A stretch of 64,000 nucleotides of DNA, taken from positions 372,001 to 436,000 of the forward strand of contig NZ_BMRX01000004.1 in assembly GCF_014648855.1 (NCBI RefSeq), given 5' to 3'. Shown piece after piece: positions 49,039 to 57,476 of this stretch. Source of the DNA: Streptomyces parvulus (GTDB lineage Bacteria; Actinomycetota; Actinomycetes; Streptomycetales; Streptomycetaceae). Position numbers and translations under genes: made by a program. The notes below the pieces were generated by a model. The model did no database searches, was not told the origin of the DNA, and was given only the letters and a program-made list of their open reading frames with translations. Numbering within the stretch: the stretch's first letter is position 1; every line of letters starts with the position of its first letter.

Positions 49039-51786
49039 ATGGTCCGACTGAGGGGTCGATCGGGAGAGCGGTCACCCCGTCGTCCCAGCGGCCCGCTCTC
49101 CCGGCACCGGGGGGACGCGGACCCGACACGGCGGGGGGCGGACGCGGGGCGGCGTGACTCCGCGCTGCGCCGGGTGCTGTCCGGACGCAGCGTGGCCGCC
49201 CAGGTCTTCGCCATGAACGTGGTCATCGTGCTGCTGCTGGTGGTGGCCGCGGCGGTCGCGCTGGTGCTCCAGGTACGGCACGACACCACCGTGGAGGCCC
49301 GCAACCGGTCCGTCGCGGTGGCCGAGACGTTCGCCAACTCCCCCGGCATCCGGGAGGCGCTGCGCTCCCCCGACCCCACGGCCGTCCTCCAGCCGCGCGC
49401 CGAGGCGGCCCGCAAGGCGACCGGCGTCGACTTCGTGGTCGTCACCGACACCGACGGCGTGCGCTACACGCATCCCAAGCCGGACCGCATCGGGCGGCAG
49501 TTCGTCGGGAACATCGCCCCGGCGCTGGACGGGAAGACGGTCACGGAGGAGGTCGACGGGACCCTCGGCCCGCTGGTCCAGGCGATCGTGCCGGTCGAGG
49601 ACCCTGACGGCACGGTCATCGGCCTGGTCTCGGCCGGGATCACCACGGAGAACGTGGGCGGCGCCGCCGAGCGGCAGCTGCCGCTGGTGCTGATCGTGGC
49701 GGCGGTCGGGCTGGCCGTGGCGACGGCGGGCACCGCCCTCGTCAGCCGCCGGCTGCTGCGCCAGACCCACGGCCTGGGGCCACGCGAGATGACCCGGATG
49801 TACGAACACCACGACGCGGTGCTGCACAGCGTCCGCGAGGGCGTCCTCATCGTCGGCCCGGGGGGCGGTCTGCTGCTCGCCAACGACGAGGCCGTGCGAC
49901 TGCTCAACCTGCCGCCCGACAACGAGGGGCGCGACGTCCGCGACCTCGGCCTGCCCGCCGACACCGCGGAGCTGCTGGCGTCCGGACGGGAGGCGACCGA
50001 CGAGGTGCACCTCGTCAAGGACCGGCTCCTGGCGGTCAACCAGCGGCCCACCGACGTGCGCGGCGGCCCGGCGGGCAGCGTCGCCACGCTCCGCGACTCC
50101 ACGGAGCTGCGGGCCCTGTCCGGCCGCGCCGAGACGGCCCGGGAACGCCTCGACATGCTGTACGACGCGGGCGTCGGCATCGGCACCAGTCTCGACGTCA
50201 CCCGCACCGCCGAGGAGCTGGCGGAGCTGGCCGTGCCCCGGTTCGCGGACTACGTCAGCGTGGACCTGTTCGACGCCGTGCTCGCGGGCGGCCAGCCGGA
50301 GGGCGTGACGGCGCTGCACCGCACCGCGCTCGGCGGCGGCACCGGGGACGTCCCGCTCTACCCGGTGGGCCACCAGCTGCGCTACGTGGAGTCGTCCCCG
50401 CAGGGCCGGACCCTGCGCACCGGCGCCCCCCTGCTCGAACCGCGCCTCGACGTGGCCGCCGGCTGGCAGGCGCAGGACCTCGAACGGACCGCGCAGGTCC
50501 TGGAGTACGGCATCCATTCGCTGATCACCGTGCCGCTGCGGGCGGGCACGCTGGTGCTCGGGGTGGTCAGCTTCTGGCGCCGCGAGACGCCCGAGCCGTT
50601 CGACGAGGACGAGCTGGCCCTCGCCGAGGAGCTGGTCGCGCGGGCCGCGGTCTCCATCGACAACGCGCGCCGCTACACGCGCGAGCACAGCATGGCGGTC
50701 ACCCTCCAGCGCAGCCTGCTGCCCCGCCGCATGCCGGACCAGAACGCCCTGGACGTCGCCTACCGGTACCTGCCCGCCCAGGCGGGGGTGGGCGGCGACT
50801 GGTTCGACGTCCTGCCGCTGTCGGGGGCCAGGGTCGCGCTGGTGGTCGGCGACGTCGTGGGGCACGGACTGCACGCGGCGGCCACGATGGGGCGGCTGCG
50901 CACGGCGGTGCACAACTTCAGCGCCCTCGACCTGCCGCCGGACGAACTGCTCGGCCTGCTGGACGAGCTGGTCGGCCGCATCGACCAGGACGAGCAGACC
51001 GACGACGGCACCGCCCCCGTCACCGGCGCGACCTGTCTCTACGCGATCTACGATCCGGTCGCCGCCACCTGCGTGATCGCCCGCGCGGGCCACCCGCCAC
51101 CGGCGCTGATCGGGCCCGACGGCAGCGTGGAGTTCCCCGAGGTGCCCGCCGGTCCCCCGCTGGGGCTGGGCGGCCTGCCGTTCGAGACGACCGAGCTGCG
51201 GCTCGCCGAGGGCAGCCGGCTGGTGCTGTACACCGACGGTCTGGTGGAGGACCGGGAGCACGACATCGACGTGGGCCTGGAGCAGCTGCGCCGGGCGCTG
51301 GAGACGGCCGGCGAGACACCCGAGGAGACCTGCCGGACCGTCCTGGACGCCCGGCTCCCGGACCGGCCGGGCGACGACATCGCCCTGCTCGTGGCCCGCA
51401 CCCGCACCCTCGGCCCCGACCAGGTGGCCGAGTGGCAGGTGCCGTCCGACCCGGCCGCCGTCGGCGAGGTGCGCTCCCAGGTCACCCGGCGGCTGACCGA
51501 GTGGGGACTGGACGACCTGGCGTTCGCCACGGAGCTGATCCTCAGCGAGCTGGTCACCAACGCCATCCGGTACGGCGGCGAGACCGTCCACGTGCGGATG
51601 CTGCGCGACCGGAGCCTGGTCTGCGAGGTCTTCGACAGCAGCAGCACCTCGCCCCACCTGCGCTACGCGGCCATGACCGACGAGGGCGGGCGCGGGCTGT
51701 TCCTGGTCGCGCAGCTCGCCGAGCGCTGGGGCACCCGCTACACGCCGGCCGGCAAGGTCATCTGGGCGGAGCAGCCCATGCCGTGA
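49039..51786 (+). CDS. Membrane sensor SpoIIE phosphatase fused to HATPase_c
   Basis: A 915-residue protein: basic N-terminus, membrane helix (about 57-78), extracytoplasmic CitA/DcuS-like sensor (about 80-205, GVDFVVVTDTDGVRYTHPKP), second membrane helix (about 215-235), PAS (about 255-360), GAF (about 375-540), SpoIIE phosphatase (about 560-780: GGDWFDVLP, VVGDVVGHGLHAAATM, LYTDGLVEDRE, DDIALLVA) and an HATPase_c domain (about 790-910: ELVTNAIRYGG, GGRGLFLVAQLAERWG). Phosphatase and kinase-like activities in one chain let one protein set the STAS phosphorylation state. The start lacks a good ribosome site and may be leaderless. Confidence 0.87.
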   Translation: MVRLRGRSGERSPRRPSGPLSRHRGDADPTRRGADAGRRDSALRRVLSGRSVAAQVFAMNVVIVLLLVVAAAVALVLQVRHDTTVEARNRSVAVAETFANSPGIREALRSPDPTAVLQPRAEAARKATGVDFVVVTDTDGVRYTHPKPDRIGRQFVGNIAPALDGKTVTEEVDGTLGPLVQAIVPVEDPDGTVIGLVSAGITTENVGGAAERQLPLVLIVAAVGLAVATAGTALVSRRLLRQTHGLGPREMTRMYEHHDAVLHSVREGVLIVGPGGGLLLANDEAVRLLNLPPDNEGRDVRDLGLPADTAELLASGREATDEVHLVKDRLLAVNQRPTDVRGGPAGSVATLRDSTELRALSGRAETARERLDMLYDAGVGIGTSLDVTRTAEELAELAVPRFADYVSVDLFDAVLAGGQPEGVTALHRTALGGGTGDVPLYPVGHQLRYVESSPQGRTLRTGAPLLEPRLDVAAGWQAQDLERTAQVLEYGIHSLITVPLRAGTLVLGVVSFWRRETPEPFDEDELALAEELVARAAVSIDNARRYTREHSMAVTLQRSLLPRRMPDQNALDVAYRYLPAQAGVGGDWFDVLPLSGARVALVVGDVVGHGLHAAATMGRLRTAVHNFSALDLPPDELLGLLDELVGRIDQDEQTDDGTAPVTGATCLYAIYDPVAATCVIARAGHPPPALIGPDGSVEFPEVPAGPPLGLGGLPFETTELRLAEGSRLVLYTDGLVEDREHDIDVGLEQLRRALETAGETPEETCRTVLDARLPDRPGDDIALLVARTRTLGPDQVAEWQVPSDPAAVGEVRSQVTRRLTEWGLDDLAFATELILSELVTNAIRYGGETVHVRMLRDRSLVCEVFDSSSTSPHLRYAAMTDEGGRGLFLVAQLAERWGTRYTPAGKVIWAEQPMP

Positions 51787-51860
51787 CCGGGTGGGCGGCG
51801 CCGCCCCCCAGGTCCGTACCGAATCGTGCCCGACGGGTGTCCAGCACGCCCGGCATCTGG

Positions 51861-51875
51861 TAGGCAACTTTCCTA
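51861..51875. promoter_or_regulatory. CsnR-type palindrome in the chitosanase promoter
   Basis: TAGGCAACTTTCCTA is an inverted repeat of the form TAGGxAA-N-TTxCCTA, 43 bases before the chitosanase start. It resembles the AGGAAA/TTTCCT operator that I recall for CsnR, the ROK-family repressor of streptomycete chitosanase genes. No ROK gene is in the window. Confidence 0.5.
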
Positions 51876-51918
51876 TCAGTGCCCGGCACTCCCACCCCCC
51901 ACACCGACTGGAGATTCC

Positions 51919-52761
51919 GTGAGGCACCTCTTCAGCGACCCCGCGCCCGGCGCGGGCACCTCGCGCCGTACCGTGCTCGCCATGGCATGCGCGTCCCTGG
52001 CGACCCTCCCCCTGCTCTCCCCGGCCCGGGCCGCGGCCGCGCCCGCGCGCGTCTCGGGGCTGGACGACCCGGCGAAGAAGGAGATCGCCATGCAGCTCGT
52101 GTCGAGCGCGGAGAACTCCTCGCTCGACTGGCGGGCGCAGTACCGGTACATCGAGGACATCGGTGACGGCCGCGGCTACACGGCGGGCATCATCGGCTTC
52201 TGCTCCGGCACCGGCGACATGCTCGACCTGGTGGAGCTGTACACGCAGCGCAGCCCCGGCAACGCGCTGGCCCCCTATCTGCCGGCGCTGCGCCGCGTCG
52301 ACGGCACCGACTCGCACGAAGGGCTCGACCCGGGATTTCCCGAGGACTGGCGCCGGGCGGCCGACGACCCCGCGTTCCGCGGCGCGCAGGACGACGAGCG
52401 CGACCGCGTCTACTTCGGTCCGGCGGTACGCCAGGGGCAGGCGGACGGGCTGCGCACGCTGGGCCAGTTCGCGTACTACGACGCGATCGTCATGCACGGC
52501 GGCGGCAGCGACCCGCTGGGCTTCGGCAGCATCCGCGAGCGCGCCCTCGGCCGGGCCCGGCCGCCGGCCCAGGGCGGCGACGAGGTGACCTACCTGCACG
52601 CCTTCCTCGACGAGCGGGTGTGGGCGATGCGGCAGGAGGAGGCGCACAGCGACACGAGCCGGGTCGACACGGCGCAGCGCGTCTTCCTCGACGCGGGGAA
52701 CCTGGACCTGGATCCGCCGCTGGACTGGCGGGTGTACGGGGACAGTTACCACATCGGCTGA
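51919..52761 (+). CDS. GH46 chitosanase, exported
   Basis: The 280-residue precursor has a twin-arginine-type signal (TSRRTVLAM, hydrophobic to about residue 33, then SPARA-A) and a glycoside hydrolase 46 domain. The catalytic acid is Glu65 in SSAENSSLDW, the base Asp83 in IEDIGDGRGYTAGI; their 18-residue separation equals that of the Streptomyces N174 enzyme (E22, D40). It hydrolyses chitosan outside the cell. The mature length of about 240 is typical. GTG 51919 has GGAG 6 bases upstream. It is a one-gene unit with its own operator-like palindrome and a powerful terminator. Confidence 0.93.
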   Translation: MRHLFSDPAPGAGTSRRTVLAMACASLATLPLLSPARAAAAPARVSGLDDPAKKEIAMQLVSSAENSSLDWRAQYRYIEDIGDGRGYTAGIIGFCSGTGDMLDLVELYTQRSPGNALAPYLPALRRVDGTDSHEGLDPGFPEDWRRAADDPAFRGAQDDERDRVYFGPAVRQGQADGLRTLGQFAYYDAIVMHGGGSDPLGFGSIRERALGRARPPAQGGDEVTYLHAFLDERVWAMRQEEAHSDTSRVDTAQRVFLDAGNLDLDPPLDWRVYGDSYHIG

Positions 52762-52791
52762 GGCCGCCCCGTCCCCGCCGGGGCGACGGCA

Positions 52792-52841
52792 CGACGCGGG
52801 CCGCGGACCCGGCCGTGTGCCGGTCTCCGCGGCCCGCGTCG
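52792..52841. terminator. Very strong bidirectional terminator
   Basis: A perfect 16-base-pair stem (52792-52807 with 52826-52841) encloses an 18-base loop that itself contains a 5-base-pair hairpin (CCGGC-CGTGT-GCCGG). It lies between the convergent chitosanase and CsbD-like genes. Confidence 0.85.
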
Positions 52842-52860
52842 AGCGGGATGTCTCCCGGTG

Positions 52861-53034
52861 TCAGTGCCGGAAGGCGTCCTTGCCCTTCTCCTTGGCCTGC
52901 CGGGCGTCGCCCTTCGACTGCTCGGCGCGGCCCTCGGCCGTCATCCTCTCGTTGCCGACGGCCCGGCCGACCGTTTCCTTGGCCTTGCCCTTGGCCTGCT
53001 CCATCTTGGCCTTCGACTTCTGGTTGCCGGCCAC
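52861..53034 (-). CDS. CsbD family stress protein
   Basis: A 57-residue, highly charged, lysine- and glutamate-rich protein: AGNQKSKAKMEQAKGKAKET followed by VGRAVGNERMTAEGRAEQSK and a KEKGKDAF end. This is the CsbD pattern of a small, intrinsically flexible stress protein induced by general stress sigma factors. GTG 53034 has GAGAGGTGA upstream, with about 7 bases spacing, which decides the start. It faces the chitosanase gene. Confidence 0.85.
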   Translation of the reverse strand: MAGNQKSKAKMEQAKGKAKETVGRAVGNERMTAEGRAEQSKGDARQAKEKGKDAFRH

Positions 53035-53190
53035 AGTGACTCACCTCTCGGCGCTCGTTTGCATGGTCTGCGACTGCGGGTGCCCGCTGGAGCGGCGCCA
53101 AACCTGCGAGGTGCCGAGGGGTGTTCACGGGCCGCCGGGGTAGAGGACGGACAGGACAGAGCAGGACCGTCGTCGACTCGGAGGGACGTC

Positions 53191-53340
53191 ATGGCCGGAG
53201 TACTGGACCGGATCAAGCGGTTCGCGCGCAGCCCGCAGGGGCGCAGGGCGGCCGAGCAGGTGCGCCGGGCCGCCGCGGACCCGCGCCGCCGCGCACAGGC
53301 CCAGCAGATGCTGCGCAGGCTCGGCAGCAAGCGGCGCTGA
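53191..53340 (+). CDS. Small basic hypothetical protein
   Basis: A 49-residue protein with a very good ribosome site (GGAGGGA, 53180-53186) before ATG 53191. It begins MAGVLDRIKRFARSPQGRRA and ends in a basic helix (MLRRLGSKRR). Arginine is about a quarter of its residues and it probably forms one amphipathic helix pair. No family function is known to me. It converges with the MFS gene. Confidence 0.7.
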   Translation: MAGVLDRIKRFARSPQGRRAAEQVRRAAADPRRRAQAQQMLRRLGSKRR

Positions 53341-53371
53341 CCCCTTTGCCGGACGGCGGCCCCCGCGCCCG

Positions 53372-54841
53372 TCAGCCCTGGCCGGCGTGGGTGTGGCTGT
53401 GGGACGTCTCCGGCGGACAGCCGGCCTCCTCGGCGGGGACGTCCCGGCGCCAGTCGCGGACCGCGACGGTCAGCGCGCACAGCATCGCGGCGACGGCGCA
53501 CCCCACCGAGAGGGCCACCGCCTCCTGGTAGTCCTCGTGGGTGGCGTTCAGGGTCAGGTAGAACAGACCGGGAAGCGCGGCGGTGCCGACGGCGCCCCCG
53601 AGCCGCTGCCCCGTCTGGAGGGCGCCGCCCGCGGCGCCGGCCATCCGCACGGGGACGTCGCGCAGCGTCATGGTGATGTTCGGCGAGATCACGCAGCCGC
53701 TGCCGATGCCGGCCAGGAGCAGGGCGGGCACCGCGTACCAGGCGGCCCGGTCGGCGGGCGCCAGCCAGAGCAGCAGGGCGGTCGCCCCGAGACCCGCCAT
53801 GACGGCGACGAGCCCCCAGACCGTCAGCAGCCGGCCCAGCCGCTCCACCAGCCGGCCCGCCACGGCCGCGGCGGCGGCCGATCCCACGGCGAACGGGGTG
53901 ACCGCGAGGCCGGACATCAGCGGCGAGAAGCCCAGGCCTCTCTGGAAGAACAGCGCGAACACCAGCCACACCCCGCTGAAGCCGACGAAGTACAGCGCGG
54001 CCAGGCCGGCGCCGGTGGCGTACCCGCGGGTCTCGGTGAGCAGGCCGGGTTCCAGCAGCGGCTGGCCGCCGCGGCGGGCGACCCGCCGCTCCCACCGGGC
54101 GAAGGCGGCCAGGACGACGGCTCCGGCGGGGAACAGCCACCACACCTTGGTCAGGCCCCCGCTCTCGGCGAGGACCAGCGGAAGCATCAGGGCGAGCATG
54201 CCGGTGCCGAGCAGCGCCACCCCCACCGGGTCGAGCCGTCCGGGGCCGCCCGGCGCCACCCGGGGCAGCAGGCGGAAGCCGAGCACCAGCGCGACCACGC
54301 CGACCGGCACGTTGACGTAGAAGATCCACCGCCAGCCCTCGGGGCCGGCCAGCGCGAGGATGAGGCCGCCGACGACGGGGCCCACGGCGCTGGACACGCC
54401 GACGGTGGCGCCGAAGAACCCGAAGGCGCGCCCTCGTTCCGCACCGTGGAAGAGCTGCTGGATCAGCGCCGAGTTCTGCGGGGCGAGGCTGCCCGCGGCG
54501 ACCCCCTGGAAGATCCGGGCGAGCACCAGCAGCCCGATGCCGGGGGCCGCTCCGGCGGCGGCGCTGAAGAGCACGAAGGCGGCGAGGGCGGCGAGGAACA
54601 CCCGGCGCCGGCCGAACGCGTCGCCGATCCGGCCGGCCGTCACCAGGGTCAGGGCGAAGGCGAGCGCGTAGCCGGAGACGACCCATTGCACGGACGCCGC
54701 CGAGGCGTGCAGCCCCTCCTGCATCGACGGCAGGGCGACGGCGACGATGGTGACGTCCAGGAGCGTCATGAAGCCGGCGACCAGCGTGACCCACAGGGCC
54801 CGCCAGCGGTTCGGATCCGAGCTGTCGTCCGGACGCTGCAC
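53372..54841 (-). CDS. MFS multidrug exporter, DHA2 (EmrB/QacA) type
   Basis: A 489-residue transporter with 14 predicted membrane helices. Motif A is GRIGDAFGRRRVF between helices 2 and 3, motif C is GVSSAVGPVVGGLI in helix 5, and the first helix has LLDVTIVAVALPSMQ, all of the 14-helix drug/H+ antiporter family. GTG 54841 is preferred because GAGGGGAG lies 4 bases upstream; an ATG 17 codons earlier has no such site. The C-terminal tail is His/Thr-rich. An elaborate inverted repeat 98 bases upstream may be its operator. Confidence 0.86.
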   Translation of the reverse strand: MQRPDDSSDPNRWRALWVTLVAGFMTLLDVTIVAVALPSMQEGLHASAASVQWVVSGYALAFALTLVTAGRIGDAFGRRRVFLAALAAFVLFSAAAGAAPGIGLLVLARIFQGVAAGSLAPQNSALIQQLFHGAERGRAFGFFGATVGVSSAVGPVVGGLILALAGPEGWRWIFYVNVPVGVVALVLGFRLLPRVAPGGPGRLDPVGVALLGTGMLALMLPLVLAESGGLTKVWWLFPAGAVVLAAFARWERRVARRGGQPLLEPGLLTETRGYATGAGLAALYFVGFSGVWLVFALFFQRGLGFSPLMSGLAVTPFAVGSAAAAAVAGRLVERLGRLLTVWGLVAVMAGLGATALLLWLAPADRAAWYAVPALLLAGIGSGCVISPNITMTLRDVPVRMAGAAGGALQTGQRLGGAVGTAALPGLFYLTLNATHEDYQEAVALSVGCAVAAMLCALTVAVRDWRRDVPAEEAGCPPETSHSHTHAGQG

Positions 54842-54938
54842 GCGCGCTCCCCTCGTCGGACGGCACGGGCGCGACCGCCGCGCCCCGTGCATGCGTCACC
54901 CGTGACGGGGGGTTCAAACCCGGACGCAAAGTCCAACC

Positions 54939-54971
54939 ATGAGATCCCATAAGCCGCTCTTATGGCCTCAT
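54939..54971. promoter_or_regulatory. Nested inverted repeat between the MFS and FNR genes
   Basis: CCATAAG-CCGCT-CTTATGG (54947-54965) is a perfect 7-base inverted repeat, inside an outer pair ATGAG (54939-54943) and CTCAT (54967-54971). Its A/T-rich arms stand out from the surrounding G+C-rich DNA. It could be an operator for either divergent gene; there is no regulator gene next to it. Confidence 0.55.
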
Positions 54972-54992
54972 AGACCGGACCCGCGTACCGAC

Positions 54993-55015
54993 TTAGGCTT
55001 GCCTTAGCTTAGGCT
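54993..55015. promoter_or_regulatory. Candidate iron box (DmdR1/IdeR type)
   Basis: TTAGGCTTGCCTTAGCTTA (54993-55011) agrees with the DtxR/IdeR 19-base consensus (TTAGGTTAGSCTAACCTAA, as I recall it) at 14 positions, with a further AGGCT half-site directly after. It lies 43 bases before the ferredoxin reductase start. Confidence 0.5.
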
Positions 55016-55057
55016 TCCCCGTGAGTCGATCTGTCACCGCTCGAAGGGAACCTGAAC

Positions 55058-56422
55058 ATGCCCCGCCCTCTGCGGGTGGCCATCGTCGGATCCGGTCCCG
55101 CCGGAATCTACGCCGCCGACGCCCTGCTGAAGTCCGAGGTTGCCGCCGACCCCGGCGTTTCCATCGACATCTTCGAGCGCATGCCCGCCCCGTTCGGACT
55201 CATCCGTTACGGCGTCGCGCCCGACCACCCCCGGATCAAGGGCATCATCACGGCCCTGCACCAGGTGCTCGACAAGCCGCAGATCCGTCTCTTCGGTAAC
55301 GTGAACTACCCGACCGACGTGAGCCTGGACGACCTCCGCGCCTTCTACGACGGTGTGATCTTCGCCACGGGCGCCACGGCCGACCGCGACCTCAAGGTCC
55401 CCGGCTTCGAGCTGGACGGCTCCTACGGCGCCGCCGACTTCGTCGCCTGGTACGACGGCCACCCCGACTACCCGCGCACCTGGCCGCTGGAGGCCGAGAA
55501 GGTCGCCGTGCTCGGCGTCGGGAACGTGGCCCTGGACATCGCGCGCGTCCTCGCCAAGACCGCGGACGAGCTGCTGCCGACCGAGATCCCGCCGAACGTC
55601 TACGAGGGGCTCAAGGCCAACAAGGCGCTGGAGGTCCACGTCTTCGGCCGCCGCGGCCCGGCGCAGGCCAAGTTCAGCCCGATGGAGCTGCGGGAGCTGG
55701 ACCACTCCCCCAACATCGAGGTCATCGTCGACCCCGAGGACATCGACTACGACGAGGGCTCGATCGCGACCCGGCGGGGCAACAAGCAGGCCGACATGGT
55801 CGCCAAGACGCTGGAGAACTGGGCGATCCGCGACGTCGGCGACCGGCCGCACAAGCTGTTCCTGCACTTCTTCGAGTCGCCCTCCGAGATCCTCGGCGAG
55901 GACGGCAAGGTGGTCGGCCTGCGCACCGAGCGCACCGCGCTGGACGGCACCGGGAACGTCAAGGGCACCGGCGAGTTCAAGGACTGGGACGTCCAGGCCG
56001 TCTACCGGGCGGTCGGCTACCTCTCCGACCAGCTGCCCAAGCTGCCCTGGGACATCGACTCCGGCACGGTTCCGGACCGGGGCGGCCGCGTGATCCAGGA
56101 GTCCGGCGAGCACCTGCAGTCGACGTACGTCACGGGCTGGATCAGGCGCGGCCCGGTCGGCCTGATCGGCCACACCAAGGGCGACGCCAACGAGACGGTG
56201 GCGAACCTGCTGGACGACTACGCGAACGGCCGTCTGCAGACCCCCGCCTCGCCCGCGCCGGAGGCCGTGGACGCCTTCCTGGCCGAGCGGAACGTCCGCT
56301 TCACCACCTGGGACGGCTGGTACAGCCTGGACGCCGCGGAGAAGGCGCTGGGCGTGCCGTTCGGGCGGGAGCGCATCAAGCTCGTCGAGCGCGAGGACAT
56401 GCTCCGCGAGAGCGGCGCCTGA
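55058..56422 (+). CDS. fprA: NADPH-ferredoxin/adrenodoxin reductase, FprA-like
   Basis: A 454-residue flavoprotein of the adrenodoxin-reductase family. The FAD motif is VAIVGSGPAGIYAAD (residues 7-21), followed by FERMPAPFGLIRYGVAPDHP; the NADP motif is VAVLGVGNVALDIARVL and the FAD-contact segment is TYVTGWIRRGPVGLIGHTKG. It passes electrons from NADPH to ferredoxin for cytochrome P450s or Fe-S assembly, as in mycobacterial FprA, which has the same length. Possibly iron-regulated by the box upstream. Ends in the hairpin at 56457-56486. Confidence 0.9.
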   Translation: MPRPLRVAIVGSGPAGIYAADALLKSEVAADPGVSIDIFERMPAPFGLIRYGVAPDHPRIKGIITALHQVLDKPQIRLFGNVNYPTDVSLDDLRAFYDGVIFATGATADRDLKVPGFELDGSYGAADFVAWYDGHPDYPRTWPLEAEKVAVLGVGNVALDIARVLAKTADELLPTEIPPNVYEGLKANKALEVHVFGRRGPAQAKFSPMELRELDHSPNIEVIVDPEDIDYDEGSIATRRGNKQADMVAKTLENWAIRDVGDRPHKLFLHFFESPSEILGEDGKVVGLRTERTALDGTGNVKGTGEFKDWDVQAVYRAVGYLSDQLPKLPWDIDSGTVPDRGGRVIQESGEHLQSTYVTGWIRRGPVGLIGHTKGDANETVANLLDDYANGRLQTPASPAPEAVDAFLAERNVRFTTWDGWYSLDAAEKALGVPFGRERIKLVEREDMLRESGA

Positions 56423-56456
56423 TCGCCGACGTCCGGGCCGTATCGGCCCGGTGGCC

Positions 56457-56486
56457 GGGCCCGGCGGGGAGCCTCCCGCCGGGCCC
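56457..56486. terminator. Terminator between the FNR gene and the Roadblock operon
   Basis: A perfect 12-base-pair stem (56457-56468 with 56475-56486) and 6-base loop lie between convergent genes; a smaller 7-base-pair hairpin precedes it (56434-56450). Confidence 0.7.
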
Positions 56487-56493
56487 GCGGCCG

Positions 56494-56868
56494 TCAGACC
56501 TCCAGCTCGGCCTCGATGCGGCGGAGTTGGTGGCGGGCCATCGCGAGGTTCGCGCGGCTCGCGTCCAGCACCAGGTACAGGAACAGCCCGTTGCCGCCGC
56601 GCCCCCTGAGCAGGCGGATCATGTGGTACTGGGTGCTGAGGGTGATCAGGATGTCCTCGATCTCCTCCTTCAGGCCGAGGTGCTCCATGGTGCGGAGCTT
56701 GGCCCGTACGACGTCGGTGTTCCCGGCGGCGGCGACCTCCAGGTTGAACTCCTTGGTCCCGCCCAGCGTGCCGAGCGCCATGCCGCTGGTGTAGTCGACC
56801 AGTGCGGCGGCGGACGCTCCGTCGATGGAGCTGAGGCATTCCTTGAGCGAGGTCTCCAGGTTGGCCAT
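56494..56868 (-). CDS. Roadblock/LC7-like protein (paralogue of the first gene of its operon)
   Basis: A 124-residue protein of alternating helices and strands: IDGASAAALVDYTSGMALGT, then EDILITLSTQYHMIRLLRG and GLFLYLVLDASRANLAMARH. The pattern is that of a Roadblock/LC7-like fold, which usually dimerises and regulates small GTPases or kinases. It is clearly related to the protein encoded at 58271-58678 in its first 30 and last 50 residues. It is the fourth and last gene of the operon, 42 bases after the canonical Roadblock protein. Confidence 0.75.
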   Translation of the reverse strand: MANLETSLKECLSSIDGASAAALVDYTSGMALGTLGGTKEFNLEVAAAGNTDVVRAKLRTMEHLGLKEEIEDILITLSTQYHMIRLLRGRGGNGLFLYLVLDASRANLAMARHQLRRIEAELEV

Positions 56869-56910
56869 GGTGGGTTCCCTTCCGGACGTGATGGGTGGGT
56901 GATCGTTGGT

Positions 56911-57438
56911 CTAGGTGGGCCGGCGGTGGCCGCCGGTCTGGGGGGACGGCCGGTGCGCGGGCCGTTGCGGGGTGCGCACCGGCAGGGTGCCGATGGGCCG
57001 GGCAGGGTCGGCGGCGGACGCCGGCACGGGGTCCGCGGCGGCCGGTGCGCGGCCGCGGTCCAGCCCGGTGTGCGCCGCGACCAGTTCGCCGATGCGGGCG
57101 CCGCTGCGCCGGCCCTCCAGGTGGAGCCGGCCGACGTTGACCCGGCCGTCGGCGAGCAGGGTGAGGACGGCGGCGGGGCCGGCCGCGTAGGTGGCGACGT
57201 AGCCGTCGGCTCCGCGCAGCAGCAGTTCGCGGAAGCCGCCGCGCGAGGTGGCCTCGGCCATGCGGTGCGCGACGCCGAGGGCGGCCGCGGTGAGCGCGGC
57301 GAGGCCCTCGGGTTCGGTGCCGGGCGCGTCGTGGGCGAGGACCAGTCCGTCCACGGTGGCCGCGAGTGACCCGGTCAGCTGGGGCACGCGGTTGCGCAGT
57401 CGGTGCAGTTCGTCCAGGACGTCGCTCTCGACGGCCAT
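56911..57438 (-). CDS. Roadblock/LC7 domain protein
   Basis: A 175-residue protein. Residues 1-120 form a Roadblock domain: VLDELHRLRNRVPQLTGSLA, ATVDGLVLAHD, LAALTAAALGVAHRMAEATS and GAAVLTLLADGRVNVGRLH-like strands, here in the form PAAVLTLLADGRVNVGRLHL. The last 55 residues are a proline-rich, probably unfolded tail ending HRRPT. In actinomycetes such proteins usually pair with a small GTPase in conservons, but no GTPase, DUF742 or histidine kinase gene is here. GGAG precedes ATG 57438 by about 6 bases. Confidence 0.82.
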   Translation of the reverse strand: MAVESDVLDELHRLRNRVPQLTGSLAATVDGLVLAHDAPGTEPEGLAALTAAALGVAHRMAEATSRGGFRELLLRGADGYVATYAAGPAAVLTLLADGRVNVGRLHLEGRRSGARIGELVAAHTGLDRGRAPAAADPVPASAADPARPIGTLPVRTPQRPAHRPSPQTGGHRRPT

Positions 57439-57476
57439 GAGCAGTCTCCTTTCGGCACGCTGACGGCGCGCGCGGA

